Source: an uncultured Oribacterium sp. (GTDB taxonomy: Bacteria > Bacillota > Clostridia > Lachnospirales > Lachnospiraceae). From it: a stretch of 28,604 bases of DNA. Position numbers and translations under genes: made by a program. Of the stretch, positions 6,991-15,447 are shown one piece after another. The notes under the pieces were generated by a model, which worked only from the letters and a program-made list of their open reading frames with translations, did not search any database and was not told where the DNA came from. The stretch covers positions 1 through 28,604 of the forward strand of contig CALAOB010000135.1 of the NCBI GenBank assembly GCA_937927445.1, written 5' to 3'. Numbering within the stretch: the stretch's first letter is position 1; every line of letters starts with the position of its first letter.

Positions 6991-9052
6991 GCACACTGCC
7001 GGAGAGAAGGCAGCAGAAGTAAAAGAAATAAAAGAAGTAAAAGAAGTAAATAATGCAGAGCTTCATACCGGCGAGGCGGCGAAGCGCCCGACCCACCGGA
7101 GACGGAGACGCCCATCCACGAAGGGCGGAGAGAACACACAGAACACTGAAAGCGCGACTGCTCTGCAGAGTGCCGCAGATGACAGTTCGTTGAAGGCGGA
7201 AGCACCTGCAGCGAAGCGGAGCTCCACACGGAGACGGAGCACACGAAAATCCGAGACACATGAGAACATGGTGAGTGCAGCGGCATCTGCAGCCGGTGCA
7301 GTCGTGGCGGTGCCGGAGCAGCATAAGAGCGCCAGCCGAAACCACCGCAGCAGCAGAAGAAAGAAGTCGGATGAAGTACAGATGAAGAAGAACGGCAGCA
7401 TTAAGATCATTCCGCTCGGCGGACTCGATCAGATCGGCATGAACATTACCGCATTTGAGAGCGATGACAGCATCATCATCGTGGACTGCGGTCTGGCCTT
7501 CCCGTCCAATGATATGCTGGGTATCGACCTGGTTATCCCGGACATCTCTTACCTGAAGAGCCATATGTCGAAGATCAAGGGCTTCGTCATCACCCACGGA
7601 CATGAGGACCACATCGGTGCGCTGCCGTATGTGCTGCAGCAGATCAATGTGCCGGTATATGGAACACGTCTGACCCTTGCCCTCATCGAGGGAAAGCTTC
7701 GTGAGCGCGGACTCGACCGTATGGTGAAGCTGAACGTGCAGGCCTTCGGTGATACCGTCGATTTCGGGGATATCAAGGTGGAGTTCATCAAGACAAACCA
7801 CTCCATCCAGGATGCAGCCGCACTTGCGATCTTTACACCGGCCGGTACCATCGTTCATACCGGTGACTTCAAGGTCGACTATACACCGGTCTTCGGTGAC
7901 CCGATCGATCTGCAGCGCTTCGCTGAGCTCGGTAAGGATGGTGTCCTGGCGATGATGTCCGATTCGACGAATGCGGAGAAACCGGGCTCTACGATGTCGG
8001 AGCGCACCGTCGGCGGTACCTTCGAGCGTATCTTCGCCGAGCACCAGCAGAACCGTATCATCGTGGCGACCTTTGCGTCGAACGTGGATCGTGTACAGCA
8101 GATCATCAACACCGCCGCGAAGTACAAGCGGAAGGTGGTGGTGGAGGGCCGTTCCATGGTGAATGTCATCACCGTGGCGTCCGAGCTCCACTATATCGAT
8201 ATCCCGGAGGGCACCCTCATCAGCATCGATGAACTGAAGAGCTATCCGGATGAGCAGACCGTACTGATCACGACCGGATCCCAGGGTGAGTCCATGGCGG
8301 CCCTGAGCCGTATGGCGAGCGGTATGCACCGGAAGGTTCATATCAAGCCGAACGACGTCGTCGTGCTTTCATCCCACCCGATTCCTGGTAACGAGCTCGC
8401 GGTGGATAAGGTCATCAACGAGCTGAGTATGCTTCATGCGCAGGTTATCCTGCAGGATACCCATGTATCCGGCCATGCCTGCGGCGAAGACCTCAAGCTC
8501 CTGTACTCGCTTGTCAAGCCGGATTTCGCGATTCCGATCCATGGCGAGTACCATATGCGTGCAACTGCATCACGTCTCGCAGCGTCGGTCGGCGTCAACC
8601 GTGACCACTGTCTCATGATCGAGAACGGTGATGTACTGGAGCTCACGACACGAAGCGGCAAGTCCGAGGCACTGATTAAGGATCATGTGCAGGCCGGCGG
8701 CGTCTTCGTCGATGGTCTCGGTGTCGGCGATGTCGGAAACATCGTCATCCGCGATCGTCAGAACCTGGCACAGAACGGTATCATCGTCGTCGTACTGACG
8801 CTCGAGAAGTACTCCGGTCACCTGCTCGCCGGTCCGGACCTCGTGTCCCGTGGCTTCGTCTATGTACGGGAGTCCGAGGACCTCATGGAAGAGGCACGCG
8901 TACAGGTGCAGGATGCGGTCGATGACTGCCTCGTACGTCACGTGAACGACTGGGGCAAGATTAAAAACATCATCAAGGACTCGCTGTCTGACTTCCTCTG
9001 GAAGAAGATCAAGCGTGATCCGGTGATCCTTCCGATCATTATGGAGGTTTAA
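6977..9052 (+). CDS. rnj: Ribonuclease J with a long basic N-terminal extension
   Basis: 691 residues; the usual RNase J is about 555. A metallo-beta-lactamase/beta-CASP exo- and endoribonuclease acting in mRNA decay and rRNA processing. The catalytic part begins near residue 139 (SIKIIPLGGLDQIGMN) and carries the zinc motif HGHEDH (207-212). Residues 1-136 are low complexity: acidic-lysine repeats, then clusters RRRRR (41-45), RRRSTRK and RRKK, with Ala/Ser-rich stretches; this looks like a disordered RNA-binding tail. The start is a TTG at 6977 with a strong aaggagaagg ribosome site 8 nt before it; ATG 7383 would give a family-length protein but has no ribosome site and would leave an unexplained open frame. 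The gene overlaps DUF1292 by 14 nt. Confidence 0.93.
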   Translation: MRNHEHTAGEKAAEVKEIKEVKEVNNAELHTGEAAKRPTHRRRRRPSTKGGENTQNTESATALQSAADDSSLKAEAPAAKRSSTRRRSTRKSETHENMVSAAASAAGAVVAVPEQHKSASRNHRSSRRKKSDEVQMKKNGSIKIIPLGGLDQIGMNITAFESDDSIIIVDCGLAFPSNDMLGIDLVIPDISYLKSHMSKIKGFVITHGHEDHIGALPYVLQQINVPVYGTRLTLALIEGKLRERGLDRMVKLNVQAFGDTVDFGDIKVEFIKTNHSIQDAAALAIFTPAGTIVHTGDFKVDYTPVFGDPIDLQRFAELGKDGVLAMMSDSTNAEKPGSTMSERTVGGTFERIFAEHQQNRIIVATFASNVDRVQQIINTAAKYKRKVVVEGRSMVNVITVASELHYIDIPEGTLISIDELKSYPDEQTVLITTGSQGESMAALSRMASGMHRKVHIKPNDVVVLSSHPIPGNELAVDKVINELSMLHAQVILQDTHVSGHACGEDLKLLYSLVKPDFAIPIHGEYHMRATASRLAASVGVNRDHCLMIENGDVLELTTRSGKSEALIKDHVQAGGVFVDGLGVGDVGNIVIRDRQNLAQNGIIVVVLTLEKYSGHLLAGPDLVSRGFVYVRESEDLMEEARVQVQDAVDDCLVRHVNDWGKIKNIIKDSLSDFLWKKIKRDPVILPIIMEV
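7016..7051 (+). repeat. Four 9-nt tandem repeats inside the RNase J gene
   Basis: gaagtaaaa, gaaataaaa, gaagtaaaa, gaagtaaat in direct succession, coding for VKEIKEVKEVN. Period is a multiple of three, so copy-number change keeps the frame and only alters the length of the charged tail. Confidence 0.85.
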
Positions 9053-9055
9053 GGC

Positions 9056-9604
9056 ATGCGCCGAAACGATTCCGTGTCCAGGACAGCCGGCTTTATCACC
9101 GGCATGGCCTGGCGCGTTATTCTGATTGCAGCCATCATTTTCCTGCTGCTGCAGGGAATCCGGGTGGCGTACAGCTACGGTCACGGACTGTTCTATGCGC
9201 ACGCCCTGGCCGGCGCCGGTGCACCGGAGCAGGAGTTCGTCATCACCGACGGTGAGAGCCTGGACCAGCTTGCGAAGGAACTTGAGAAGGCCGGACTGAT
9301 CGATAACCGTCAGGCTTTCGTGCTGCAGGCCCATCTTTATGAACTCGAGATCGAGCCGGGAAGCTATACACTGAGCCCGTCGATGACGGTGGTCGATATC
9401 ATCGAGCACCTGAATCAGGAGGGCACGAAGAACAAGGAGCTGGCGGATAAGAATCTGCTGGCGGCACAGGAAAGTACGGCAGCAGCGGAGGAGACCGGTG
9501 CAGACGGTACGGAAATCATCGGTGGTACGGAGGATGAAAACCTCATCCAGCAGGATGCAGCCCGTGCCATGACAACAGCAGATAGTGAGGAAAAGAACCC
9601 TTGA
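9056..9604 (+). CDS. MltG/YceG-like membrane protein lacking the catalytic domain
   Basis: 182 residues. One membrane segment (about 18-36) after a short basic N-terminus, then an extracytoplasmic region: residues 58-120 resemble the LysM-like N-terminal domain of the MltG endolytic transglycosylase (FVITDGESLDQLAKELEKAGLI, PGSYTLSPSMTVVDIIEHL when read piecewise). The C-terminal 60 residues are Ala/Glu/Thr-rich and look disordered. The catalytic half of MltG, with its glutamate, is absent. Position matches yrrL (mltG), which lies upstream of trmR in Bacillus. Ribosome site ggaggtttaaggc overlaps the RNase J stop, so translation is probably coupled. It may be a regulatory or vestigial MltG relative. 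Confidence 0.75.
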   Translation: MRRNDSVSRTAGFITGMAWRVILIAAIIFLLLQGIRVAYSYGHGLFYAHALAGAGAPEQEFVITDGESLDQLAKELEKAGLIDNRQAFVLQAHLYELEIEPGSYTLSPSMTVVDIIEHLNQEGTKNKELADKNLLAAQESTAAAEETGADGTEIIGGTEDENLIQQDAARAMTTADSEEKNP

Positions 9605-10251
9605 TTACGGATGAACGGCTTGTGAATTATATTCATTCACTGGAACCGGATCGTAGCGAGCTTCTTGAAACCATCAGAGCAGAAGCGCTCGCAGCGGAAA
9701 TCCCGATTATCCGGGATGAAACGGCGGCGCTTCTTAAGTGTTTCATGAGGATGCTTCGTCCGAAGCGGATCCTGGAGATCGGTGCGGCGGTCGGCTACTC
9801 CGCCCTCTGTATGGCAGAGGCCTGCGACGGGCAGGCGGAGATGCTGACGGTGGAGAGCTATCCGCCGCGCATCGAAGCGGCGACGCGGAACTTCGCGCGC
9901 AGTCCGTACCGGGATCAGATTACGCTGATTCCGGGGGATGCCGGTGAGCTGCTTCACCGCCTGGTCGAGGAGGGACAGCGCTTCGATTTTATTTTTATGG
10001 ATGCGGCGAAGGCGCAGTATATCGTCTGGCTGCCGGACATCCTCCGGCTGATGTCCGCGGGCAGTGTGCTCGTCAGCGACAATATCCTGCAGGATGGCAG
10101 TATCATCGAGAGCCGTTACCAGGTGGAGCGGCGGGACCGCACCATCCATACCCGCATGCGGGAGTACCTCTTCCGCCTGAAACACGAAGAGGCACTGGAA
10201 ACCGCGATCCTGCCGGTTGGCGATGGTGTGTCGATCAGTGTCCGGAAATAA
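9601..10251 (+). CDS. trmR: O-methyltransferase, TrmR-like (tRNA 5-hydroxyuridine methyltransferase)
   Basis: 216 residues, class I SAM-dependent O-methyltransferase of the cation-dependent family. SAM loop LEIGAAVGYSAL (58-69); metal ligands D134 (FMDAAKAQY), D160 and N161 (VSDNIL). In Bacillus, TrmR (YrrM) methylates 5-hydroxyuridine at tRNA position 34 to mo5U, and the hydroxylation is done by the neighbouring U32 proteins. The same pairing here supports that role. Start is TTG 9601, overlapping the previous stop in a TTGA quartet, with aggaaa upstream. The TTG could lower expression relative to its neighbours. Confidence 0.87.
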   Translation: MITDERLVNYIHSLEPDRSELLETIRAEALAAEIPIIRDETAALLKCFMRMLRPKRILEIGAAVGYSALCMAEACDGQAEMLTVESYPPRIEAATRNFARSPYRDQITLIPGDAGELLHRLVEEGQRFDFIFMDAAKAQYIVWLPDILRLMSAGSVLVSDNILQDGSIIESRYQVERRDRTIHTRMREYLFRLKHEEALETAILPVGDGVSISVRK

Positions 10252-10256
10252 AACGC

Positions 10257-10337
10257 ATCGATGAATGTAGAATAAATGAATGTCGCATAGATGAATGCCA
10301 GATGGATGAACATCTGAGATGAACGTCAGATAGATGG
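10257..10337. repeat. Degenerate 15-nt tandem repeat array between trmR and the U32 gene
   Basis: Six imperfect units of about 15 nt with the theme atagatgaatgtcag: 10257-10271, 10272-10286, 10287-10301, 10302-10316, a 13-nt unit 10317-10329, and a partial unit from 10330. The array fills nearly the whole 95-nt intergenic space and runs into the U32 ribosome site (ggagag). Unit four plus one neighbouring base forms a cagatg/catctg hairpin (10299-10316). No promoter or terminator is evident. Confidence 0.8.
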
Positions 10338-10346
10338 AGAGAGCAA

Positions 10347-11600
10347 ATGCTGAAAGAAACAGAGCTTTTGATTCCGGCAGGTTCGCTGGATGTATTAAAG
10401 ACCGCCGTGAACTACGGTGCGAATGCCGTTTACTTAGGCGGTGAGGCCTTCGGTCTTCGGGCCAATGCAAAAAACTTTACACTGGAGGAGATCCGCGAGG
10501 GTGTCGCCTACGCACATGCACATCAGGTGAAGGTCTTCGTCACGGCGAACATCTTCGCACACAATTATGATCTCGATGGTGTCCGTACCTACTTCCGGGA
10601 GCTGGCAGAGACCGGCATCGATGCGGTGCTGATCGCGGATCCGGGTGTGTTTATGATTGCGAAGGAGGTCCTTCCGGCCTACATCGAGCTGCACATCTCG
10701 ACCCAGGCGAACAACACGAACTGGCAGACCTTCCTCTTCTGGTGGCAGCTCGGCGCGAAGCGTGTCGTCTGTGCACGTGAGCTGAGCCTGAACGAGATCC
10801 GGGAGCTGCGTCAGCATATTCCGGAGGAGATGGACATCGAGGCCTTCGTACATGGCGCGATGTGCATGTCCTACTCCGGACGCTGCATGCTCAGTAACTT
10901 CCTGACCGGACGCGATGCGAACCGGGGTGCCTGCACACATCCGTGCCGCTGGAAGTACAGTCTCGTCGAGGAGACCCGTCCGGGTGAGTATTTTCCGGTG
11001 GTCGAGAACGAGCGTGGCACCTATATCTTTAACTCAAAGGATCTCTGCATGATCGAGCATATCCCGGAGCTGATTGAGGCCGGTATCGATTCGCTGAAGA
11101 TCGAGGGCCGTATGAAGACTGCGCTTTATGTCGCGACCGTCGCCCGGACCTACCGGAAGGCCATCGATGACTATAAGGAGAGCGAGGAGAAGTACCGCGC
11201 CAACATGGAGTGGTATAAGCAGGAGATCGCGAAGTGTACCTACCGTGAGTTTACGACGGGCTTCTACTATGGCCGTCCGACGAAGGATGACCACATCTAT
11301 GACAGCAATACCTATGTGACCGGTTCGGTCTACCTCGGCACTATCCGTGAGAGCGATGCGGAGGGCTGGAGCTACCTCGAGCAGAAGAACAAGTTCTCGG
11401 TGGGAGAGCAGCTCGAGATCATGAAGCCGGATGGCCGGGATCTGCCGATCACAGTGCTGGAGATCCGGGATGCGGCGACCGATGTCGCACAGGAGTCCTG
11501 CCCGCATGCCTGCCAGCAGCTGAAGGTACGCTTCAGCACGGCTCCGGAGGCCGGCGATATCATCAGAAAGGAAAGCGCTGAGAAACAGGCGCTTGACTGA
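10347..11600 (+). CDS. U32 family protein, probable tRNA U34 hydroxylase (TrhP-like)
   Basis: 417 residues. N-terminal TIM-barrel-like region starts ELLIPAGSLDVLKTA; the U32 signature spans about 165-181 (EAFVHGAMCMSYSGRC) with cysteines C173 and C180, and C196/C200 follow in GACTHPCRW. These cysteines fit the Fe-S site known for U32 proteins. Family members were annotated as collagenase-like peptidases, but TrhP in E. coli and YrrN/YrrO in Bacillus are needed for 5-hydroxyuridine at tRNA position 34, using prephenate. Adjacent trmR would methylate the product. Bacillus has two such genes; only one is present here. ATG 10347 follows a ggagag ribosome site; DUF218 begins 5 nt after the stop. 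Confidence 0.88.
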   Translation: MLKETELLIPAGSLDVLKTAVNYGANAVYLGGEAFGLRANAKNFTLEEIREGVAYAHAHQVKVFVTANIFAHNYDLDGVRTYFRELAETGIDAVLIADPGVFMIAKEVLPAYIELHISTQANNTNWQTFLFWWQLGAKRVVCARELSLNEIRELRQHIPEEMDIEAFVHGAMCMSYSGRCMLSNFLTGRDANRGACTHPCRWKYSLVEETRPGEYFPVVENERGTYIFNSKDLCMIEHIPELIEAGIDSLKIEGRMKTALYVATVARTYRKAIDDYKESEEKYRANMEWYKQEIAKCTYREFTTGFYYGRPTKDDHIYDSNTYVTGSVYLGTIRESDAEGWSYLEQKNKFSVGEQLEIMKPDGRDLPITVLEIRDAATDVAQESCPHACQQLKVRFSTAPEAGDIIRKESAEKQALD

Positions 11601-11605
11601 CGCGT

Positions 11606-12463
11606 ATGGAAGGAATCTTCATCGTACTGGGGGTCACGGCTCTGCTGTATGTGATCGCGATCCTCATGATTCATGGACTGACCAGCTTTCTATGGTTCTG
11701 GCCGCTGTTTGCAGCGGTCCAGTTTCTTATGTTTGCACTGGTACGCTATGTCCGTAGAAAGCAGCGGGAGAAGAAGCGGATCCATCCCGGCCCCTTCGTG
11801 TTCGTCTTTACGAGCTATGGCCTCTGGATGCTGGTCCTGCTGGCCCTTCTCGGCACGATCTTCTTTAATGCGCATACCGTCGAGCAGAAGAACCTTGACT
11901 ATGTGATCGTGATGGGGACGGATCTCGTCGATAACCGGATCTCGCCGTCACTGAAGAAGCGCCTGGACTGTGCCGTCGCGTATGCGAAGGAAAATCCGGA
12001 CACCATCTTCGTGCTGTCCGGCGGCCGGAGTGATTATGACCGAAGTACCGAAGCGACCGTCATGTACTACTACATGATCAAGGCCGGCATCCCGGAAAAC
12101 CGGCTCCTGCTTGAGTTCTATTCCCACTCCACGCAGGAGAAGATCGGCTTCTCTCTTCGGACGATACAGCAGGATCGGGAGGCCCGCCTCCGGGAGAAGA
12201 CGAAAGAACATCCCGGTCTCATGGTGCCGCTGCGCGGTACAAACGGAGAAGAAATCGAGGTCATCCTGGGGGAGGAGAAGCCGATCACCCTCGGCATCAT
12301 CACCTCCGAGTTTAATCTCTTCCGGGCACGTCGGATCGCAGCGCGTTTCGGCTATCCGGATGTCTGTCCGATGGCGACCGAGACGAGTGAGCTGATGCTC
12401 GTCCACCTGAGCGTCCGGGAGGCCATCGCGGTCTTCAAGGACCGTCTGATCGGAAATATATAG
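11606..12463 (+). CDS. YdcF family membrane protein (DUF218)
   Basis: 285 residues. Three membrane segments (about 3-24, 26-47 and 69-88) with a basic loop RRKQREKKR between the second and third, then a DUF218 domain: VIVMGTDLVDNRISPSLKKRL, VLSGGRSDYDRSTEA and GIPENRLLLEFYSHST, read as separate motifs. The aspartate/asparagine pattern is close to the family, although the usual NTxEN stretch reads STQEK. Residues about 190-225 form a charged insertion. DUF218 proteins are linked to envelope or cell-wall processes, but no reaction is established. No clear ribosome site lies in the 5-nt gap from the U32 gene, so translation is probably coupled. Confidence 0.85.
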   Translation: MEGIFIVLGVTALLYVIAILMIHGLTSFLWFWPLFAAVQFLMFALVRYVRRKQREKKRIHPGPFVFVFTSYGLWMLVLLALLGTIFFNAHTVEQKNLDYVIVMGTDLVDNRISPSLKKRLDCAVAYAKENPDTIFVLSGGRSDYDRSTEATVMYYYMIKAGIPENRLLLEFYSHSTQEKIGFSLRTIQQDREARLREKTKEHPGLMVPLRGTNGEEIEVILGEEKPITLGIITSEFNLFRARRIAARFGYPDVCPMATETSELMLVHLSVREAIAVFKDRLIGNI

Positions 12464-12480
12464 AAAAAAGAGGAAGCTGA

Positions 12481-15447
12481 ATGAAGAATTATGAGCTGAT
12501 CGAGACCAGAAGAATCGATGAACTTTCGACCGATGCGTGCATCTACCGTCATACGAAGAGCGGTGCCCGCATCTTTACCATGAAGAACACGGATGACAAT
12601 AAGGTCTTCAGTATCGCCTTCCGCACCCCGGCGGAGGACAGCACCGGCGTGGCCCACATCACGGAGCACTCCGTGCTGTGTGGCTCGAAGAAGTTTCCGC
12701 TGAAGGATCCGTTTGTGGAGCTTGCAAAGGGCTCCCTCAACACCTTCCTGAACGCGATGACCTATCCGGATAAGACCGTGTATCCGGTGGCGTCCCGTAA
12801 CGAGAAGGATTTCGATAACCTGATGGATGTCTATCTCGATGCCGTGTTCCATCCGAACTGCATCGAGGATCCGCGTATCCTCCGGCAGGAGGGCTGGCAC
12901 TATGAGATGATGGACGAGCAGGATGCGCTCCGCTATAACGGCGTCGTCTACAACGAGATGAAGGGTGTCTTCTCGAATCCGGAGTCGGTGCTCGAGCGCT
13001 ACATCATGAACGCACTCTTCCCGGATACCTGCTACGGCAACGAGTCCGGCGGTGATCCGGCGGTGATCCCGGAGCTCAGCTTCGAGCAGTTCCGTGCCTT
13101 CCATGCGCGCTACTATCATCCGTCCAATGCCTACATCATCCTGTACGGCGATATGGATATGGAGAAGAAGCTCGCGTGGCTCGATGAGGCCTACCTCTCC
13201 GAGTATGATGCAATCGATCCGGATTCCGATATCCCGCTGCAGCCGGCATTTACGCATCTCCACGAGGAGGAAATCGCGTATTCCGTCGGAGCGCATGAGC
13301 CGCTCACGAAAAACACCTACCTCGCCTGGAATGTCGCGGTGGATGCACTCGATAATAAGCGGAACCTCGCCCTCGATATCCTGGACTATGTTCTGCTGTC
13401 CTCCCCGGGCGCACCGCTCAAGCAGGCCCTCGTCGAGGCCGGCATCGGAGACGATATCTTCGGCGGCTTCGAGGATGGCATCCGCCAGCCGTATTTTTCT
13501 GTCTGTGCGAAGGGTGCCGATGTGAAGGACAAGAAGCGATTCCTCTCCATCATCGATACGACCCTCCGGAAGCTGGTGAAGGAGGGCCTCGACCAGCAGG
13601 CGATCCTCGCCGCCATCAATCACGATGAGTTCCAGTACCGTGAGGCAGACTACGGACGTTCGCCGAAGGGACTCGTGTATGCACTGACCGCGATGGATAC
13701 CTGGCTCTATGGCCGGGAACCATGGGAGTATCTCTTCTGTACGCAGTGTTATCAGGAGCTCCGCGAAGACGCGAAGCATGGCTACTTCGAGAAGCTGATC
13801 ACAGAGTGCCTGCTGGATAACCCGCATGCGGCGCTCGTGATCTGTAAGCCGGAGCGTGGGCTCACCGAGAAGCGGGAGCAGGCGCTCGAGAAGAAGCTGG
13901 CGGCGATGAAGGAAGGTATGACACAGGCAGAACGGATCGCCTGCATTGAACAGACGAAGGCACTGAAGGCCTACCAGGAGGAGCCGACCTCCGACGAAAA
14001 CCTCCGGAAGCTGCCGCTGCTCAGCATCGCTGACATCGGAAAGCAGGCCGAGCGCTACCACTGGGAGGAGAAGCGGGTGGAGGATACCCTGCTGCTCGAG
14101 ACGAGCCGGGATACCCGCGGCGTGATGTATCTCCGCCTGAATTTCAATACGCAGTGCCTCACCGAGGAGGAGCTGCCGTACGCCGGCTTCCTGAAGACCG
14201 TGCTCGCGTATATGGATACGAAGGAGCACAGCTTCCAGGACCTGTCCTCGGATGTCCTGCTGCATACCGGCGGCATGAACTTCGATATGAACGCGTACCC
14301 GGACCTCGATCAGTATAATCACTATACGGGCATCTTCAGTGTGGAGGTGAAGCTGCTCTATGAGCACCTCGGTCATGGGCTCGCGCTGATCCGTGAGATC
14401 CTGCATACGACGAAGTTCGAGGATACGAAGCGGATGGCGGAGATCCTCGCGGAGGCCCGCTCCCGGGAGCGTATGAAGATCGAGGGCGCCGGCCACAGCT
14501 ATGCCGTGAACCGCGCAAGCTCGTACTTCTCCGGTACCGGACGCTACCAGGACCTCGTGGGCGGCATCAGCTACTACCACTTCATCAAGCGCATCGCGGA
14601 TGCCTTCCAGAAGGATCCGAAGGCCCTCAGCCGGAAGCTCTGGGAGATCGCGGACAAGCTGTTCCGCCTCGAGAATATGTTTGTGTCGATGACGGCGGAG
14701 CCGCAGGGCATCGCGGCGTTCGAGCAGCTCTATCCGACGTGGAAGGAGAACTACCGCCGCGACCTTCGGGAGAAGGAGTTGCTTCGCGAGGTACTGGATG
14801 CAGAGTATACCGCCGGTACCCATACGGATGCCGACGAAGAGAAGCCGCAGCTCATCCTGAGCGGAAATCGGAACGAGGGCTTCCGGACCCCGTCCCAGGT
14901 GAATTATGTCGCCCGGGCCGGCTGGTACGATCCGACGAAGCACCCGTACACCGGTGCGCTTCGCGTACTGAAGATGATTCTGAACTACGACTATCTCTGG
15001 CTCAATCTCCGCGTGAAGGGCGGTGCCTATGGCTGTATGGCCGGCTTCGGCCGCTCCGGTGAGGGCTATCTCTGCTCCTACCGTGACCCGCACCTTCAGG
15101 AGACCCTGGCCTGCTACGAGGCGCTTCCGGCGTATATCCGGAGCTTCTGCGCGAGTGAGCGGGATATGACGAAGTACATCATCGGCGCCATCAGTGAGCT
15201 GGATACGCCACGTACGAACGCCAATGTTGCCGCCCTCAGCGTCAGCGCCTTCCTCTCCCATGTGTCGAACGAGACGCTGCAGCGGGAGCGCGACCAGGTG
15301 CTCGCGACGACGGTAGAGGATATCCGCGCGCTTGCGGACTATGTGGAGGCGATGCTGGCGACCGGTGCCGGCTGCACCATCGGCAGTGGAACAGAAATCG
15401 ATGCACATCAGGATCTCTTCCTGACGACAGAGGAGCTTTTTAAATGA
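12481..15447 (+). CDS. M16C zinc metallopeptidase (presequence protease-like)
   Basis: 988 residues, full length for the PreP/M16C group. The inverted zinc motif is HITEH (H59, E62, H63) with catalytic E62, and the third ligand is E159 in YNEMKGVFS. Four M16 repeats are expected, and the length and the later YLRLNFNTQ and RVKGGAYGC segments fit. No signal peptide or membrane segment is visible, so it acts in the cytoplasm, most likely degrading unstructured peptides. It starts 17 nt after DUF218 with an aagaggaagc ribosome site, and its stop overlaps the era start (ATGA). The linkage of M16C with era is common in Lachnospiraceae as far as I recall; the peptide substrates are unknown. Confidence 0.93.
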   Translation: MKNYELIETRRIDELSTDACIYRHTKSGARIFTMKNTDDNKVFSIAFRTPAEDSTGVAHITEHSVLCGSKKFPLKDPFVELAKGSLNTFLNAMTYPDKTVYPVASRNEKDFDNLMDVYLDAVFHPNCIEDPRILRQEGWHYEMMDEQDALRYNGVVYNEMKGVFSNPESVLERYIMNALFPDTCYGNESGGDPAVIPELSFEQFRAFHARYYHPSNAYIILYGDMDMEKKLAWLDEAYLSEYDAIDPDSDIPLQPAFTHLHEEEIAYSVGAHEPLTKNTYLAWNVAVDALDNKRNLALDILDYVLLSSPGAPLKQALVEAGIGDDIFGGFEDGIRQPYFSVCAKGADVKDKKRFLSIIDTTLRKLVKEGLDQQAILAAINHDEFQYREADYGRSPKGLVYALTAMDTWLYGREPWEYLFCTQCYQELREDAKHGYFEKLITECLLDNPHAALVICKPERGLTEKREQALEKKLAAMKEGMTQAERIACIEQTKALKAYQEEPTSDENLRKLPLLSIADIGKQAERYHWEEKRVEDTLLLETSRDTRGVMYLRLNFNTQCLTEEELPYAGFLKTVLAYMDTKEHSFQDLSSDVLLHTGGMNFDMNAYPDLDQYNHYTGIFSVEVKLLYEHLGHGLALIREILHTTKFEDTKRMAEILAEARSRERMKIEGAGHSYAVNRASSYFSGTGRYQDLVGGISYYHFIKRIADAFQKDPKALSRKLWEIADKLFRLENMFVSMTAEPQGIAAFEQLYPTWKENYRRDLREKELLREVLDAEYTAGTHTDADEEKPQLILSGNRNEGFRTPSQVNYVARAGWYDPTKHPYTGALRVLKMILNYDYLWLNLRVKGGAYGCMAGFGRSGEGYLCSYRDPHLQETLACYEALPAYIRSFCASERDMTKYIIGAISELDTPRTNANVAALSVSAFLSHVSNETLQRERDQVLATTVEDIRALADYVEAMLATGAGCTIGSGTEIDAHQDLFLTTEELFK

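Noticed and set aside
6857..8341. A 494-codon minus-strand open frame across DUF1292 and RNase J
   Set aside because: Shadow of two well-supported plus-strand genes; no family features and no initiation signal.
10257..10337. CRISPR array
   Set aside because: Units of 15 nt are contiguous and degenerate with no spacers, and no cas gene is present.
12352..15408. A 1018-codon open frame on the minus strand
   Set aside because: It lies almost wholly opposite the M16C gene, its translation has no recognisable domain and is rich in Leu/His/Arg/Ile as expected from the complement of GC-biased codons; it has no ribosome site.
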